Below are positions 23,525-37,114 of a stretch of DNA of 64,000 bases, in pieces. The notes beneath the pieces are model-generated. The model was not told the DNA's origin. It ran no database searches and was given only the letters and a program-made list of their open reading frames with translations. Source of the DNA: Combretum micranthum (lineage: Eukaryota; Streptophyta; Magnoliopsida; Myrtales; Combretaceae); NCBI GenBank assembly GCA_024138025.1, contig JAMXBD010001094.1, forward strand, positions 372,001-436,000. Direction: 5' to 3'. Position numbers and translations under genes: made by a program. Numbering within the stretch: the first letter of the stretch is position 1; each line of letters begins with the position of its first letter.

Positions 23525-24485
23525 TCATAAGGGTAAGGGGGAGATGAATTAAGTTTTAAGGCTAATTTTTCTCTTTTCAATTCTATTGTCTAAACAACAC
23601 AATTAAACAAATAAATAACAACAATATGTAAAATGTAACAAATAAAAGAGAAGGGATAGAGAGAAATGAACTTGGATATAATGTATAGTTTGGTTCGCCT
23701 CTTATTCTCTATGGTCTACACAAATGCCTCCAATAGAGACTCTACACACACTTTATTTCTAAAACAATACAAAGCTCTCAAGGAGCTACAACATAGACAC
23801 ACAAAAGTTGTGCCTTTACAAATATTACTCTTACATTGAGCATAACTCAAAAACCTCACAAATGATCACTCAATAAGTTTAAGTGTAATGCTTTTATAAT
23901 ATTACAAGTGAATTTCCTAAGCACTACACTCTTTCACTCTCTAAAAATAAGTAAAACGATATACAAGATGATAAATGCTAAGAATACTTAGTATTTTGAT
24001 CGATAGCAAATGAAAAGTTCAAAAGTTAGTCAAGCTGTTTATGTAAGTATTCAATATTTTAGAGGCTGGGTAAAAATCCTTCAAAGAAAATTTTGCATTA
24101 AATATAGTTCAATGGCTAGTAAAAATATAATAAGTCCAGACTACTTGTCAATTGATTTTAGATTAGGTTGTAATGCATCACATAGTCCGTGCTATTTGCA
24201 AAATGATTAGGACTACTATAGTTTGCATTGTTTGCAAAAAGGTCCGGACTATAGGGCACTTTACTTAGATTCTTCTTCTTCAACTGATTCAGACTCCTTC
24301 CCAACTGGTTTGGACTTGTTATGCCACTTGCACAAAACGATAAGAGAGCTTTTCATAAGTTTGGATCACTTTAACTTAATCCAAACCACTGTACACATAC
24401 ACCTCACAAATGCAATCATATTACATTATATATAAGTTTTGCTAATTAAGTTAAATTAATCTCTAGAGAGTGAGTAATTGTATTT
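23525..24485. repeat. Direct repeat R, copy 2
   Basis: Second copy of the repeat at 22085-23005, about 520 bp downstream. The copies are clearly diverged, so the duplication or the two insertions are old. Open frames inside are short and unsupported. Confidence 0.5.
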
Positions 24486-24499
24486 CCTCATCAAGGTTC

Positions 24500-26600
24500 A
24501 CTAGTTCAATAAAGTCTCCTTTGGTTTAAGAGGTAGAGCCACTTCTTTCGTACGACAAGACTACTCTGCCCCATGTCTATTCTTAGCAAGCTACTCCTCG
24601 GTTTAGAATCTTTAGCTTCATCCTCAAAATCCATGAGCTTATAAATGTAGTGAGGTTAAGGTCCAAATAAGCATCTCAAATCCTCTCTCATGAGCTTTCC
24701 TTCACTTACAATAGTTTCCATTTGGGCCTTCTTCAAAGCCTTTCTCTTCATGATCTCATTAAAGATCTTATTTTTCCCTGCCTTGGCAATTGTGGCATCA
24801 CTCTTTAAGTCAAAAGTGTTGTAGGCATGTAGTCGCACTCTTAATTTGATGCTTTAGCTCCTCTACTCCCTCTTCATGAGTCTGGAGTATCACATTCTCG
24901 ATCATCAATACTAGCGCATGCCTTTAGACAACCTCATAGTCTATCAATGCTTAAGCTTACTTAGCCTCATAATTTTTTTGTTCTTAAGTTGACTTGGTCT
25001 CAAATGACTTCACCTCGGCCTTGAGGTCTTGATTGTAATCTTTTAAGTTGGCCATTTCCCTTTAAGAACAGTTCTTTATTTGGCATCGTCTTTATATTGC
25101 TTGCTTAGCTTGACAACTTGCTTCCTTGCCTTTTGTTGTGCATTAGCCACTTACCCATTTAGCCAGTTGAGCTCATTCTTGACATCTTGAGCCCTTTGTA
25201 CCAAAACCCTTATGTCAGCACTCATATCAACATTCTTACTAGGTATAGAATGATGCCTTACTAATAGGGTCTTTAACTTAATACGAAAAAATGGTTACCT
25301 TCTTTCATCTCTTAGCCTCCTTCTTTAGTTCCATTGTTCTGCTGTCTGTGAACACAATAATTTGACAAAATTAAGGATAAATTGAAACACAAAGCACCAT
25401 ACATTAGGAAGGGCAATAAACAACTATAAATAATTAAATAAGATAGCTCACCTCATAACCATCGCACAAGTGGCCACTCCTTCTCCATGCTATCATATTT
25501 GGACTAGTGCATATCTATTGATTGCCTATTGTGAGGCAAAGCACAACCTTGCAATCACTCTTAAGAAATTTATGGATGTTCATGATTGACATATAGTGCA
25601 TCAACATCCCACCCAGTTAGTAGTGATGATGTTAGCCTTTGTCTTTATAAATAATCCTAGGATAAGGCGACATAAGGACTAAGGTCAGAGGGATGACAAT
25701 TGAGACAAGATCATCTTTTATGCCTGTAGTGCAATATCCAACATCTATATTACCTTTTTGAAAGATGTGTAGGGTTGAAGATTTAGTGGACAAGGAGACA
25801 AGCTTGTCAACTTGCCCTATTTGACTTTAGATCAATCACCAAACTTGTTGTTGTAAAGAAGGACTCAACATAGGGTCTCTTCTATCCTTCTTAGATTGTG
25901 CTTCTTTAACCATCCTCTTCAGTTTTAGGTGATGAGGTGGATCATTAATGACACTCTTAGGACGTTCTTCAACTGCCTCTTAGATTATCATCCCTCTCTT
26001 TCAGCTTAAGTGAAACCATGCTCTTCTTCTCCTACCCAATCTTCTTTTTAGTAGCTTGCTAGGATAGGCAATTGCTACCTTGAAACGACTTTGGTCTTCG
26101 TTCCTATAAACAAATTTAAAATCCAAAGTTAGCATTGAATTTTTTGCCTAGATTGTTATAGCGCATGGAGTATTGAGCACGAGCTAAAAGGGAGCTTACT
26201 CCTACAAACACATTGTCAATTGAATTCGCCATTGACAACCTGCTTCAACATGATAGAGGACAAAACTACCTCGAAGCCCATTAGCAATCTTTTTCTTGGA
26301 CTTGTTTTGTTGCTTCTTCAAATATCTTGCCACAACATCCTAAGTGTTAAGGGCTTGGCTATCTCTTAACGTAAAAAACTCTACAATCTCAATAGTTGCA
26401 TCCGTTTCAAAAGGTCCTAATTCCTTGATAGAAAAGGTATAAATTGGGTTAACTCACTTTGTTTAGAAGTCTAGTTTGGCTGGTGTGCTCATGATAAAAA
26501 ATTTATTCTTCACAAAAGACTAGTAATACTCAAACAATTTTTAGCCTAGTTGGTTGGTTAAGTAATACCATCTATCCAAGCTATGCTTGCATGGAAAAAA
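24500..26600 (-). pseudogene. Degenerate coding region on the minus strand, probably retroelement
   Basis: The minus strand shows interrupted coding-like sequence. A 60-codon frame (24656-24838) is rich in Lys and Glu (MKRKALKKAQMETI, SEGKLMREDL). Upstream pieces such as ANLKDYNQDLKAEVKSFE also look like a coiled coil. Stops occur often. Plant retroelement gag-like proteins can have such regions, and the surroundings are all repeats, but no zinc knuckle, protease or RT motif was seen. A decayed cellular gene cannot be excluded. Confidence 0.3.
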
Positions 26601-27470
26601 TATGAGTGGGAAGTCACCTTTACAACCAGATACATGCATAAGACTTTGAATGCTTTTTGCAAGTGTAATGAATTTAGTCCAATCTACACTAAGCATAAAT
26701 TATAGTAATAAAGAACCTTTTAAACTCCAAAAATGCAATAATATAAAACCGCCAATAATTTTTTTTTTTGAATTGAATCAAAGTCAATTCAAGTCAATTT
26801 ATGACTCAAGCAATCAAAATTGTAAAATGTAAGGGTGTATTTTAAAGTGAGTTATCTAGAGTTTTATAACATTTTAATGATGAAAATTGATATGGGTTTG
26901 TTAGTTGATGATTAGAGTAGCTAAGTTTCAGGTTATTAAGTGTTATGGAAGTCTCCATTTGGTGTAGGAGCTAAAACAAGTTAGGGTATATACAAGTAAG
27001 GTAAGCTACTATACTTGCTTATGGTGTTGCAAGTTGGTGATTTTTGAAGTGGATTTGTTAAATGATGTGTGTGTTATGTAGACTTAGAATTTGAAGCGTG
27101 TAGTTACTGGAGATTATAAATTTTATGTTGAATTTGGTTTTGGGTTGGCATAAATATTAATTTTGTTGAGGGTACATTGATATGGAATTGGATGACGATT
27201 GAATTTGTAAATTGGATGTGAATTGTGTGGAATTGTGCATGACATGACTTATGAGAAATTGTCATTTTAAACCAGGAAATTTTGATTAATCATGAAAATT
27301 ATGGTGTTTAGGCGATGGATTTTAAGGGAATTAGTTAATAGAGCTAGTATAAACGCCATTGAATATGTACATATGAGATTTTTGGAAACATAAGATGAAT
27401 TAGGGATTTTAGTTCAAAAAACTTGATTTGAATGGAATAATTGAAGGCTCATATTGATGATAATATCGAT

Positions 27471-27520
<50 letters not shown>

Positions 27521-29474
27521 GTTAACTAATGGTCTTGTAAATATATAATTGAGAAATTGTCAAATTAGCATGAAAATGGCCTCATTGGTGGATTTGAGGT
27601 GCTTTAGTAAAATAAATTGTTCATGTGTTGTTTTAGAAGATTTAAAATGGTAATTAAATGATTTGATATTGACTAATGTTAAAGGGAAAATAATGTAGAT
27701 ATATAACTTGATACATGGATCTTAATCTCTAACATGAAATTGGTAACATTAGGAGAATTGTGAACCTAAATGGATATTAATTATTGAATTGGGGAATTAG
27801 TTATTTATGACCAATTATGTTTCTATGAGACTGAAGAAGTCTATTGAAGGACTATATATGAAATATGACTTATAAGGTGATAAATTGTTACGTGAGCACA
27901 TGATTGAGGAATTGACATACGAGTATTAATTGTGAATATTAGTAGACGTAAATTGTTGAATGAATATGGAATGTGGACCTCCAGTAATATGCTAAAAATT
28001 TGGAATCTTATGAGATATTAATGTCATGATTTGTATAGGATATGTGTTTATGCTTCAATGTCATATATGTATATATGAGTTCTCTTATGTATATACACTT
28101 CTATGTCATATATGTTGCGAGCAATGTAAATTAAGATGTGTAACATGTATATTGAATATTATAATAGTTGATAACTTGTTCATATATGTTTGGTCAACAT
28201 ATTATAATGTAAATTAAGATATGTATATTGAATATTGTAATGTAAATTACTTTGTATAGGATATGTGTTTAAATATGTTTGGTTAAATTCTTCACCTTTT
28301 ATTCCCTTGGTAAATCTCAAAGTTGCCCGACTCTCTTTCTCTTCAGATATAAGCCTTATTAAAGATACCTTAAAAATCTGGACTAATAGAATCACAACAT
28401 GTCCATGTTGCTCAGCATGACCTCTAACATGACCATGTTGATGCCCATGCTAAGCTACTAACATCCGGACAACTTTAACACAATGGTTTCACTACCCATG
28501 TGTACCCCTAGGCCAACATGACCTTTTAACATGACTGTCTTATACCCATGTTGAGAAACATGACCCTCAACACGACCATGTAGCCCCTATTATGTATAAC
28601 TTCTTCAAAATTTGAAAATTCTTATAACACATTCAAATATTTCCTTAAACTAGAGCTACACTTTAAGACCCTAAAATTGGAATGAAATGAAGCTAAGTTC
28701 CACTTTTGAAAATTATATACCAAATAACTATATAAAGCCCCTAATGTGTTACTTGTATAAAAGTCTTCCATACTTATTGGCATAGTTGTATAAATCACAA
28801 CTCAAATATACAATTCCATGAGTTTATGATTTTATATATTTTTTTCCCTTAATTAAAATATACGCAAAAAATATTTAGGTATGGAATTTATGTAGAATTA
28901 TGAATTTAGGTATATAATTCTGCATATTTATGATTTTACCGGTTTTATAAGATTTTGGATGATTTTACCAATTCTATGTATCCAATTAATAGTCTAGTAA
29001 TTGAAATAGGATATTATGGACTATAAGTGATTTCATACTATAGGAATATATTCTTAGAAGGCCAAGACTTCCCACAAAAACATAGCCCCACTAAGAATTA
29101 ATTAACTTAAATTCTAAAACTGATCCTAACTGATATGATAAATTAGACAACTTGATGATCATAAAATTTATGACTTAGAAACATAAATCAAACGCTTATC
29201 AATACCCAATAGGACCTACTATCTCAAAAACTTGCTTAAGCCCTATAAAAGGGATTCATGCCCCTTTGCATCCTATTCAAATGACTTAGATACTAAATAT
29301 CACATTTAGGAGAAATGGAAGATAGATATGATATTGATGAGATATTAATAAGGTGATATAAATATGAAATGGATAATTAGAATATTGGAGGACCTTTGAA
29401 GTCAATTGAAAGTGATTTAAGTTTAGTTACACAGTAGGTGCATGTTACAGGCTAAAATTGAAATAAAATTAGAC
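26601..29474. other. AT-rich DNA, no recognised gene
   Basis: It contains an (ATT)n microsatellite (27471-27520), a local 'atgtatattgaatatt' duplication near 28145-28240, and a CATGACC-rich block at 28400-28580. No gene or element boundary could be supported. Confidence 0.4.
27471..27520. repeat. (ATT)n microsatellite
   Basis: About sixteen near-perfect TAT/ATT units. Confidence 0.95.
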
Positions 29475-29852
29475 GAGTAAATTACACAGAAAGGTATCAA
29501 CATTTGGAGATAAGTTTATTTAAGATATCAACTTTTTAGGTGGTTAAAAAAAGGAATCAACGTTTAGAGATTAATTCATTTAAGATATCAACATTTTAAG
29601 TGGTTAAAAAGTGGTGTCAACGTTTTGCAAAGTGAGTTAAATAATGTAATAATATTTGATCATTAACAAAAACTAAGGAAACTTAATTGGCAATTAATTT
29701 AAATGTAAATATCTTAAATGAACTTCATAATACGTTGATACCTCATTTGATTCACTTTGCAAAGCATTGATTCATCTTTTTAACCACTCGAAACATTAAT
29801 ACCTTAAATAAAATTATCCTCAAGTGTTGATACCTTTTAGCTTAATTTACCC
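29475..29852. mobile_element. Fold-back MITE with 10-bp target duplication, copy 2
   Basis: A 378-bp element beginning GAGTAAATTACACAG and ending, when reversed, GGGTAAATTAAGCT. The two arms remain complementary well inward, through 'aaggtatcaaca', 'tttatttaag' and 'gcaaagtga' blocks. Flanks are AAAATTAGAC (29465-29474) and AAAACCAGAC (29853-29862), 8 of 10 identical. Same plan as 16488-16790. Confidence 0.8.
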
Positions 29853-31811
29853 AAAACCAGACTAATAATTAAATCCAGCTTAATTTTTTGTTGTTTGATG
29901 CATGGCTTCTTGTTCCAATAAGTGATAACCTTGGACTTGGTTATGCGTTTGATCACAACTTTAGGATAATGTGGGTGATTAGGCCCTAGGTCCCCATGGA
30001 ATTTATGGTACAACTCAATGGGTAGATGATAGGGGAGTTTTGAGACTGGATGATTAATTGGAACTAGGATGAAGTTTCAATAAGTTATGCAAGATTTTTA
30101 GGTGCTACGTAAAGCACTGTAATGGACTTCACTCATAAAAGGGAAGACATGAGGAGTGAGCTGGATGAAACTTCTTTCTTTTTCTTTTTTGATAAGTACT
30201 GGAGACATATCATACCCCCCAATGCTTGATTCGATTTTCCATTCATTCTCTGTTATTGTTTGGCAGGAGTCACGAGTATTCCTATGCATGTTCAATATTC
30301 CTAAGATGCTATAATTGTTTATTTTTTTAACTTATATTTAATTATATTAAACTTGTTGTTGTTGTATTAGATTAGGAGGTTATGGCATGTGTGAGTGTGA
30401 TTGTCAACTGTGTATTGGGCTTAACCACTCACTTTTTAATAAGGTATCATTGATGACTTATAAGTATATTTGCATTATGATTTTGTGGGGTTCGAACATA
30501 AGGGTTATGAGTAAGGTTATGGATAGCATGATAGTTATTGCTATGCTTGGAAATTTTTTTTTGAATTTTCTTAAGAAACTATAATAAATTTTTCTTATGG
30601 CTAGATGACATTAGTCAACTTTATTTTACTTACTATTATTCTAGATGGACCCTTATTTCCAACTACTTTCTAGAATGAGCAATGCTCACATGATAAGCCT
30701 ATAGTTGGCCATGTTTTTTTTTTTGTTTTTAAATTTTCTTAATGAAAATTTATATCTTAAATGGATCTTTTATAGGTTTTGAAATGAACTAAATCATGGA
30801 AAAATTGACAACATTCTGATGAAATTTTTATAAAATTGATAAGGGTTCATATATAAAATTTGATTAGAAACCCACCTAGTTTAAGTATACCTCAAATATA
30901 TTACTTAATTGACATAGGTGGTTAAATTGATACATCCAATGCTCTGGGAGGTGACAGATTGCAAGGTGCAAACTAGAATATCATCTATTGCACATATAAG
31001 CAAAACCGATTTCCATTGATGAATGAACCTTGGTCTTGTGAATTTGGTTGGCACATTTCCAACCTAGAGGGCAAAAAAAGAGATACCACCTCAAACAAAA
31101 CCTAAACTCCTCATCGGAAATGGTATTGTGCCACCCATGCAGATCGGTCTAACCTCTTCCCTCCCATTATGTTGCTATCATGGTGACCTATCCTTAACAT
31201 CATTGTGATAATCATCCATAGGGATGCTTATAAGAATAATTCTATTTGGCTATATCTTAATTTTGTAGGATAACTATAGCTTCCTAGCAATGTAGCATTT
31301 GGAGTAATAACTGTCCTTGTCATCATTGGTGGGGAGGATGTCCAAACTTGCTTGTATACTAGTCACTTGTGCATGGATCATCCTCTATTAATTGTGAAAA
31401 AGAAGAGAATTCATTGTTTCATGTATTCAACATACTAGTACAAGAATGTTTCTTAAGTTTAACCAGTTCATTGTAAAAGAAGAGCATAGAAGGTTTGCAA
31501 GAAGAATGCAAAACACAGTTTGAAAATTTACAAAGAGATGCATTAAATTGAAATATGGTGGCTCTGAGGGGGGATATAAATAGATGCAAGACCTTAAGAA
31601 CTGCAACCAATGATTATAAAATATAGTAATTGACATTATATTCTAGCCTTTAGATTGTACCTTAATGTTTGACATGTTAGAGATACGTAGTCACATTTAG
31701 TATAAGTTTGACACCTATCCTTGTATGACTTTGATTGTAGTGATATTCAAACTTGAGACTTCTTCAAGAATCCATAACACCAAGAATTGAAATCTTCCTT
31801 AAGAAGCTTGA
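29853..31811. other. AT-rich DNA, no recognised gene
   Basis: Only short low-complexity frames are seen. The 65-codon frames near 30098-30295 (minus) and 30387-30584 (plus) match nothing I recognise. Confidence 0.4.
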
Positions 31812-33228
31812 TGTGGACTTTTCAATCGCAATTAATCAAATTAAATTAAAATCTTATTCTTACTATGTGACTAATCTTAGGTAAGCGTACCTATCAATTG
31901 TAGTACCGGTGTAAGCATAGCGGTCATTCCATCAGGACTTCTAACTACTAGTAGTTACCTTAATTCTACTATTTAGCTAATATAATCTGAGTGATATTAA
32001 TATATTAAAGAAACTAATTAATTAATTAACCCTAGCAAAAGTGAGTGTCAATGCTTCTAAGAATATCATATCACTAAACTACCGCTAATCTTGATTTACT
32101 ACTAACCCTATTTCCAATTCCTTACAAAACATTTATTAATGGGTTGTTTAAGTTCTTAAACTATAGGAGTCTCTAATTTTATCAATCTCTCATTCAAGAT
32201 AATCAAATCCTAACTTTATGTTTAATGGAAATATCTTTCGTCATTAGATGCATACAAAATTGCATTAGAGTTCATGATTCATTAAAAAGATTCAATCTTT
32301 ATGCAGAAAGTTCATGAGATCTATGTTTAAAGTCACATTCAAACTTCTCTATTCATCCTAGATCTATGTCATCGATCAATCCATCGATTAAATCAACATG
32401 AATCATACAATGATATAATATTGTGCATATATTAAATAAAAAAACAAATATAAACACATGAATAGATTCAAAGGAACATAAACTTCCATTAACTAAATAA
32501 TCTATTCTCTACATTAGGGTTAGGGTTCTCTAAGACCTAGGGTGTAATGACCTATTTTTCCATAGAATAAGAAATACAATGAAAGAATAAGGAAAAATAG
32601 CAAAGAGTCATGATTACAACCCTTGAAGATGAAGTCTTATGATCTCCGATGAACTCTTGTATTTCTCTACTCTAAAACAATTATTTTTATCTCTAAGGTT
32701 TGTAAGGAAAATGATAGATATTCCAAAATGACGAGTCAAGCCCACTATTTATGGGAAAAGGATAAGACAACTCCTACATGACCATCTTATACGGTTGTGT
32801 TTGAGGCCATGTAGGATAAAAAACAAATGATATTGCTTGACCGAAGGCTGCACAACTACGAGCACGACTTATGTAGATAGACCTTGCACGTTTAAAATCA
32901 GTTTTGATCATTTTCCATCCTCTACATGAGCATCCTACATAACCTGTGTAGCTTTCTTATGTACTTTAATATTGCTTGGTGGTCATTTTTTGACTCTTAC
33001 GTCAGTGTTCTGCACAGCTTGCGTAGAAATGTCATGTATGTTTAAATCTTTACTTTGCCTATTTCTTCATTAAAATCTCCTTTAAATCATCCAAATATCT
33101 TCATAAAGCTTAACATCTTCCTTTGTTCATAAAATTGACATTTTAACTAAGTATCATTTTCTTTACTAATTCACATATACTATAATATCGAAACAATGTG
33201 AATAACAAGGGCCTTTAGATACTTATCA
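31812..33228 (-). mobile_element. Family-D LTR, 3' LTR of a minus-strand Tat/Athila-like element
   Basis: A 1417-bp LTR, read on the minus strand from TGATAAGTATC to GTCCACA. It aligns along its whole length with 44059-45431 in the same orientation. The minus strand just before its start reads AAGTGTGGGGAATTC, a polypurine-rich tract of the kind that precedes the 3' LTR in plant Tat/Athila elements (usually AAGTGTGGGG followed by TGATAA). The interior of the element therefore lies to the right, up to 33568, where a family-A LTR interrupts it. Confidence 0.7.
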
Positions 33229-33568
33229 GAATTCCCCACACTTAACCATTTGCTTGTCCTTAAGCAAATATTTAAGAACAAAGAAATCGATCCTTAATCA
33301 CACTTGAAAGTTCAATGGCAATTCAAGTCACATAATAGCATTCAAAATTTCGTTTTAGATCATAGCAACTTCAATTTTTTATGTCTTTTTCTCAAACCTA
33401 CCATGCATGTACTTAGTATGTCAAAATCAAAATTCTAAAACTAATCCAGGTAAGTTAAATTGTACCCTCACCATTGAATAGTAGCTTCTAACGTTATAAA
33501 GTAGATACAAAGTTAAGTAGAGCAAAAGGGACCTAGTTACACTTCAACCACCTATTTAAGAGTATATA
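33229..33568 (-). mobile_element. Interior 3' end of the family-D element with polypurine tract
   Basis: About 340 bp between the family-D LTR and the family-A LTR. On the minus strand AAGGACAAGCAAATGG then AAGTGTGGGG (33233-33242) matches the non-coding tail that follows pol in Tat/Athila elements. It ends at the ATATA duplication (33564-33568) beside the inner insertion. Confidence 0.6.
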
Positions 33569-36500
33569 TGTAAACCCCTAAAGTTTTACAATCGATTATG
33601 CTTAAACCATAATCGAAAGGTCAACTAGAAACCCTAAAGTCAACAAATACCTAGCCAAACGGAATAGTTTAAGTCCAGCAATCCCATGTTCGCAACCCTA
33701 AATGAGTAAGTAAGAAATTAGTATGTAGAATAGTTCGTAGTAGCATAAGAAAGCTTAAAAATATCAGATTGGTAAAATCGCAATCCGTTTTAGACCTGAA
33801 CGGATATAATTCTTGAAAAACATGTCCGAAGGCTTGGAATAGTAAAAATATTCGGGATATACCATTAGACTCGTAAAAATATAAGGTCTTTAAAAATATT
33901 AGTTTTATAATTTTTCGGTAAGTGAAAATATCAGATATCGTATTTATACGCGTATTTTCCTACAACCGGTACTTTATTAGTCATATCTACTTTACATTAC
34001 ACTATTCATTACTATTCTATACTATTCATTTATCTATACTTTTTCTAACACCTACTCTTACACTTTATACACCTATTATCTTTACTTTTTACATTTCTCA
34101 TAATTTTATATCACATCTACCTTACTTATTATTACATTTAATTAACAAAAATACAAAAAAATAAAACTCTCTTCCCTCTCTCTCACCAAAGCCGGCGCCC
34201 CCCCTCCCCTTCTCTCTCCCTCTCAAATTTTTCTCACTTTTTTTATTTAAATCACTCAAAATTCACTCCTCATTTTCCTATAAATACCCCCCTCCTCTTT
34301 CATTTCATTTAAATATTTACTACCCACAAATTCACTATCAAAACTCTCTAAATTTATCATCTCAAAACTCTCTCCACTTATACTTTCAAAAACTCTCCCA
34401 AAATACTCCTAAACCCCTTCCACATATACAAAACCCATTAATACATATTACTCAAAAATCCTCTTTAGGTAAAATTTTCTTTATATGTTTCTTCCTACCA
34501 TGTCATGTAACTTTATGTGACCATAGTGTGAGTTTTTTAAAATTTAATATTATGGAAGCTACACTATGTTCATGTATTGTTCTTGTTCATGAATATCTAG
34601 TTATATTATGTTGTTATTTTTACTTTGCTCATATTATTATTGTTATTATATCTAAGTAAGTATAATTATGTATCTACATATATATATATATATATATTCT
34701 TTAGAGCATATAAGCTCACTTGTACTTTATTTACTTTCATGCAAAGCAATTTATTTATTTTCTATTATGTAACTTATCACAAAATAATGGAGTTATTATC
34801 AACAACATAGAAATAGAGTTTTCTCAACGTTTTCTTAAATAACAAAGATAGCTTACCAAGGCAACATAAGAAATAAATACTTTCTTTGTATATTATGGTA
34901 ACCTAAGTTTTAGTAAAATAATTTGTTAATATTCAAAGTTTTACAAAAAGCTTAAAGATTTAAACTCTTTTTCACTCCATGGCAAAATCAAGAAACAAAC
35001 TAGTTTTCAAAGTTAAGATAAATTCAACCCATAAAGTTATAAACCCACTTAAGAAATAATGATTTTCAAGTTTCTAAAGAAGAAACTTATTTTCAAAGAA
35101 TATAAATAAGATAAGATTAAAAACAAAGGATTTTTAGAGATAATTCTTTTCAAAGGAAATAAAAGAACAAGTTTTAACAAAAACTTATATTTTAGATAAT
35201 AAGTATAAGAAGACAAGATCCATTTTCTAAAAACATTCTAAATATAACTTTATAAAAAGGTTTTTCAATAACTTAATACACTTTTGATAAACTTGATCTT
35301 TTATCACTAGAAGTAAAATTTATGAAAGATTAAGATTAAAGGAAAATTTACTTGTTTTGGAAAAAGGAATAAAGAAAATAAAATAAGAATATACTCATTT
35401 GTAATAACCTATGAAAATATAAAATTTCTTCAAAATACTTGAAAAGAAATTTATCAAGTTAAGTTTTAACACTTTAAAAAGAATTGTTTTATGAAATAAA
35501 TCGTTGAGACACTACCATTAGAATTTTTGCATATAAAGTGAGCTTATCTATATACTCAAAGGATTTATCAATTATGTATATATACATATCTATATTTTTA
35601 TTAAAGGATTTTTGAATGAAGTTGAGTTAGAAAATGGTTTGTGCAAAAATCTAGAAATATTCGTTTTAAATATGTACCCAACTTTTTCGTAACCCAAATG
35701 ACCTTTGATGATAAAGATAACCTTAGAAATGGATAGATCTTTTTGAATAGGTAGAAAACGGTATATTATATGGGAAATTCCGAGTTAAAATGAGCAAGTT
35801 ATGGCCATTTTAAATTGGAATTTCATTCTATACGATTTTGACAAACATAGTGAAATAGAATTAGAAAGTTTAGGTAGAATTTCTACGAAATACTCATCCT
35901 GAGTATTTCTTTTTTTAGGTGATGAAGGATACAAGATTACCCTTCCTGAGGATTACTACGATTAAGAAGATCGCGAAATAGACGAGTGAGTTATTCCTTT
36001 TAATTTTGTTACCTTACTTGTACTTGTAAAGTAGTGGCATTAACATGCTAAGAAAAGATAAAAATGGATATACGTGGGAATTCGGGGATATGTATATATG
36101 TGATTCTTTGTTTATGCGTGAAATGAGAATTAAGAATATTACAACTTCGAACTGCCTGTTTAAGTGTTTTTGCTTACATACTTGTATGACTGTTTATTGT
36201 TTGCTAAATTGATTGATCCCCCCTAATAAATCTTAATAAGGTTTGGCTTAAGAAAAATAAAACGCTCACGCATAGCATTCATCATGTCACATTTCTTTCG
36301 GAATGCTGCTACTCCTATGCGTAGAGTTGGATTGGCTGTGATCATGCTGTGACACGGCCATGTTCCTTCCTAGAGAATCCAAATCGCTCGGGGAATGCGA
36401 CTCTAGGTTCAGAGCCGAGCCAACCGAACGCTTTGGGGGAGGACCTGGGGACTAGCAGTAGAAGATCGATGATCTTCAACACCGATTCCCTAACCTTCAA

Positions 36501-37114
36501 TACGGAGGGGTAAATCCGTTCTATATATGGTTTCCGGATAACTATATATATATTTTCGTAATCACGTGATTGTTGCATTATATGCATAGCATATGTGTGA
36601 AAATCTAAACGAACTTGTCTGAAAACATGGTGCGAATGAAAAGGAATATCTCACTAAGCTAGTTGTAGCTTATACCCCTATAGATTTTGTTAAAACAGGT
36701 ATACTCATGGCTTGAATTGAGGATCATGACATTAATGAAGTCATGGAAGGATGTTAAGCTTCTATGAAGGAAATGGAAACATAAGATGATGTAATTTTGT
36801 AAGGTTCTTTATATGTAATGAATTCTATGTTAGTGTTTTGGAGATTCTAATATGTATATTTATTTGAAGACAATAGAGGGATATGCCCCTAAGAATTGTA
36901 ATTTAATATGTTTATGTTTTATGATAAGTATTCTCTTTGCCTTATTACTTCATTATTATCAATATAAATTGCGCTACTCCGATGCGTTCCCTTGGTTGTG
37001 ATGTACGCTTTGTACATGATATGGAAGCCTTTGTGTGACCGAGATAGTCATTCCTAGGCTTTAGTATTATGTACGGCGGACTGTCATGTTTAGGGTACCC
37101 CTCGGGGCGTGACA
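33569..37114 (+). mobile_element. Family-A LTR, left member of an abutting LTR pair
   Basis: A complete-looking 3546-bp LTR from TGTAAACCCCTAA to CGGGGCGTGACA. The TATA box TATAAATA lies at 34279-34286, followed by the first transcribed CT-rich part. It starts directly after ATATA (33564-33568). Its right end touches the next LTR at 37115, where the flank is CAATC, so it has no duplication of its own. It is noticeably diverged from the right member. Confidence 0.75.
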
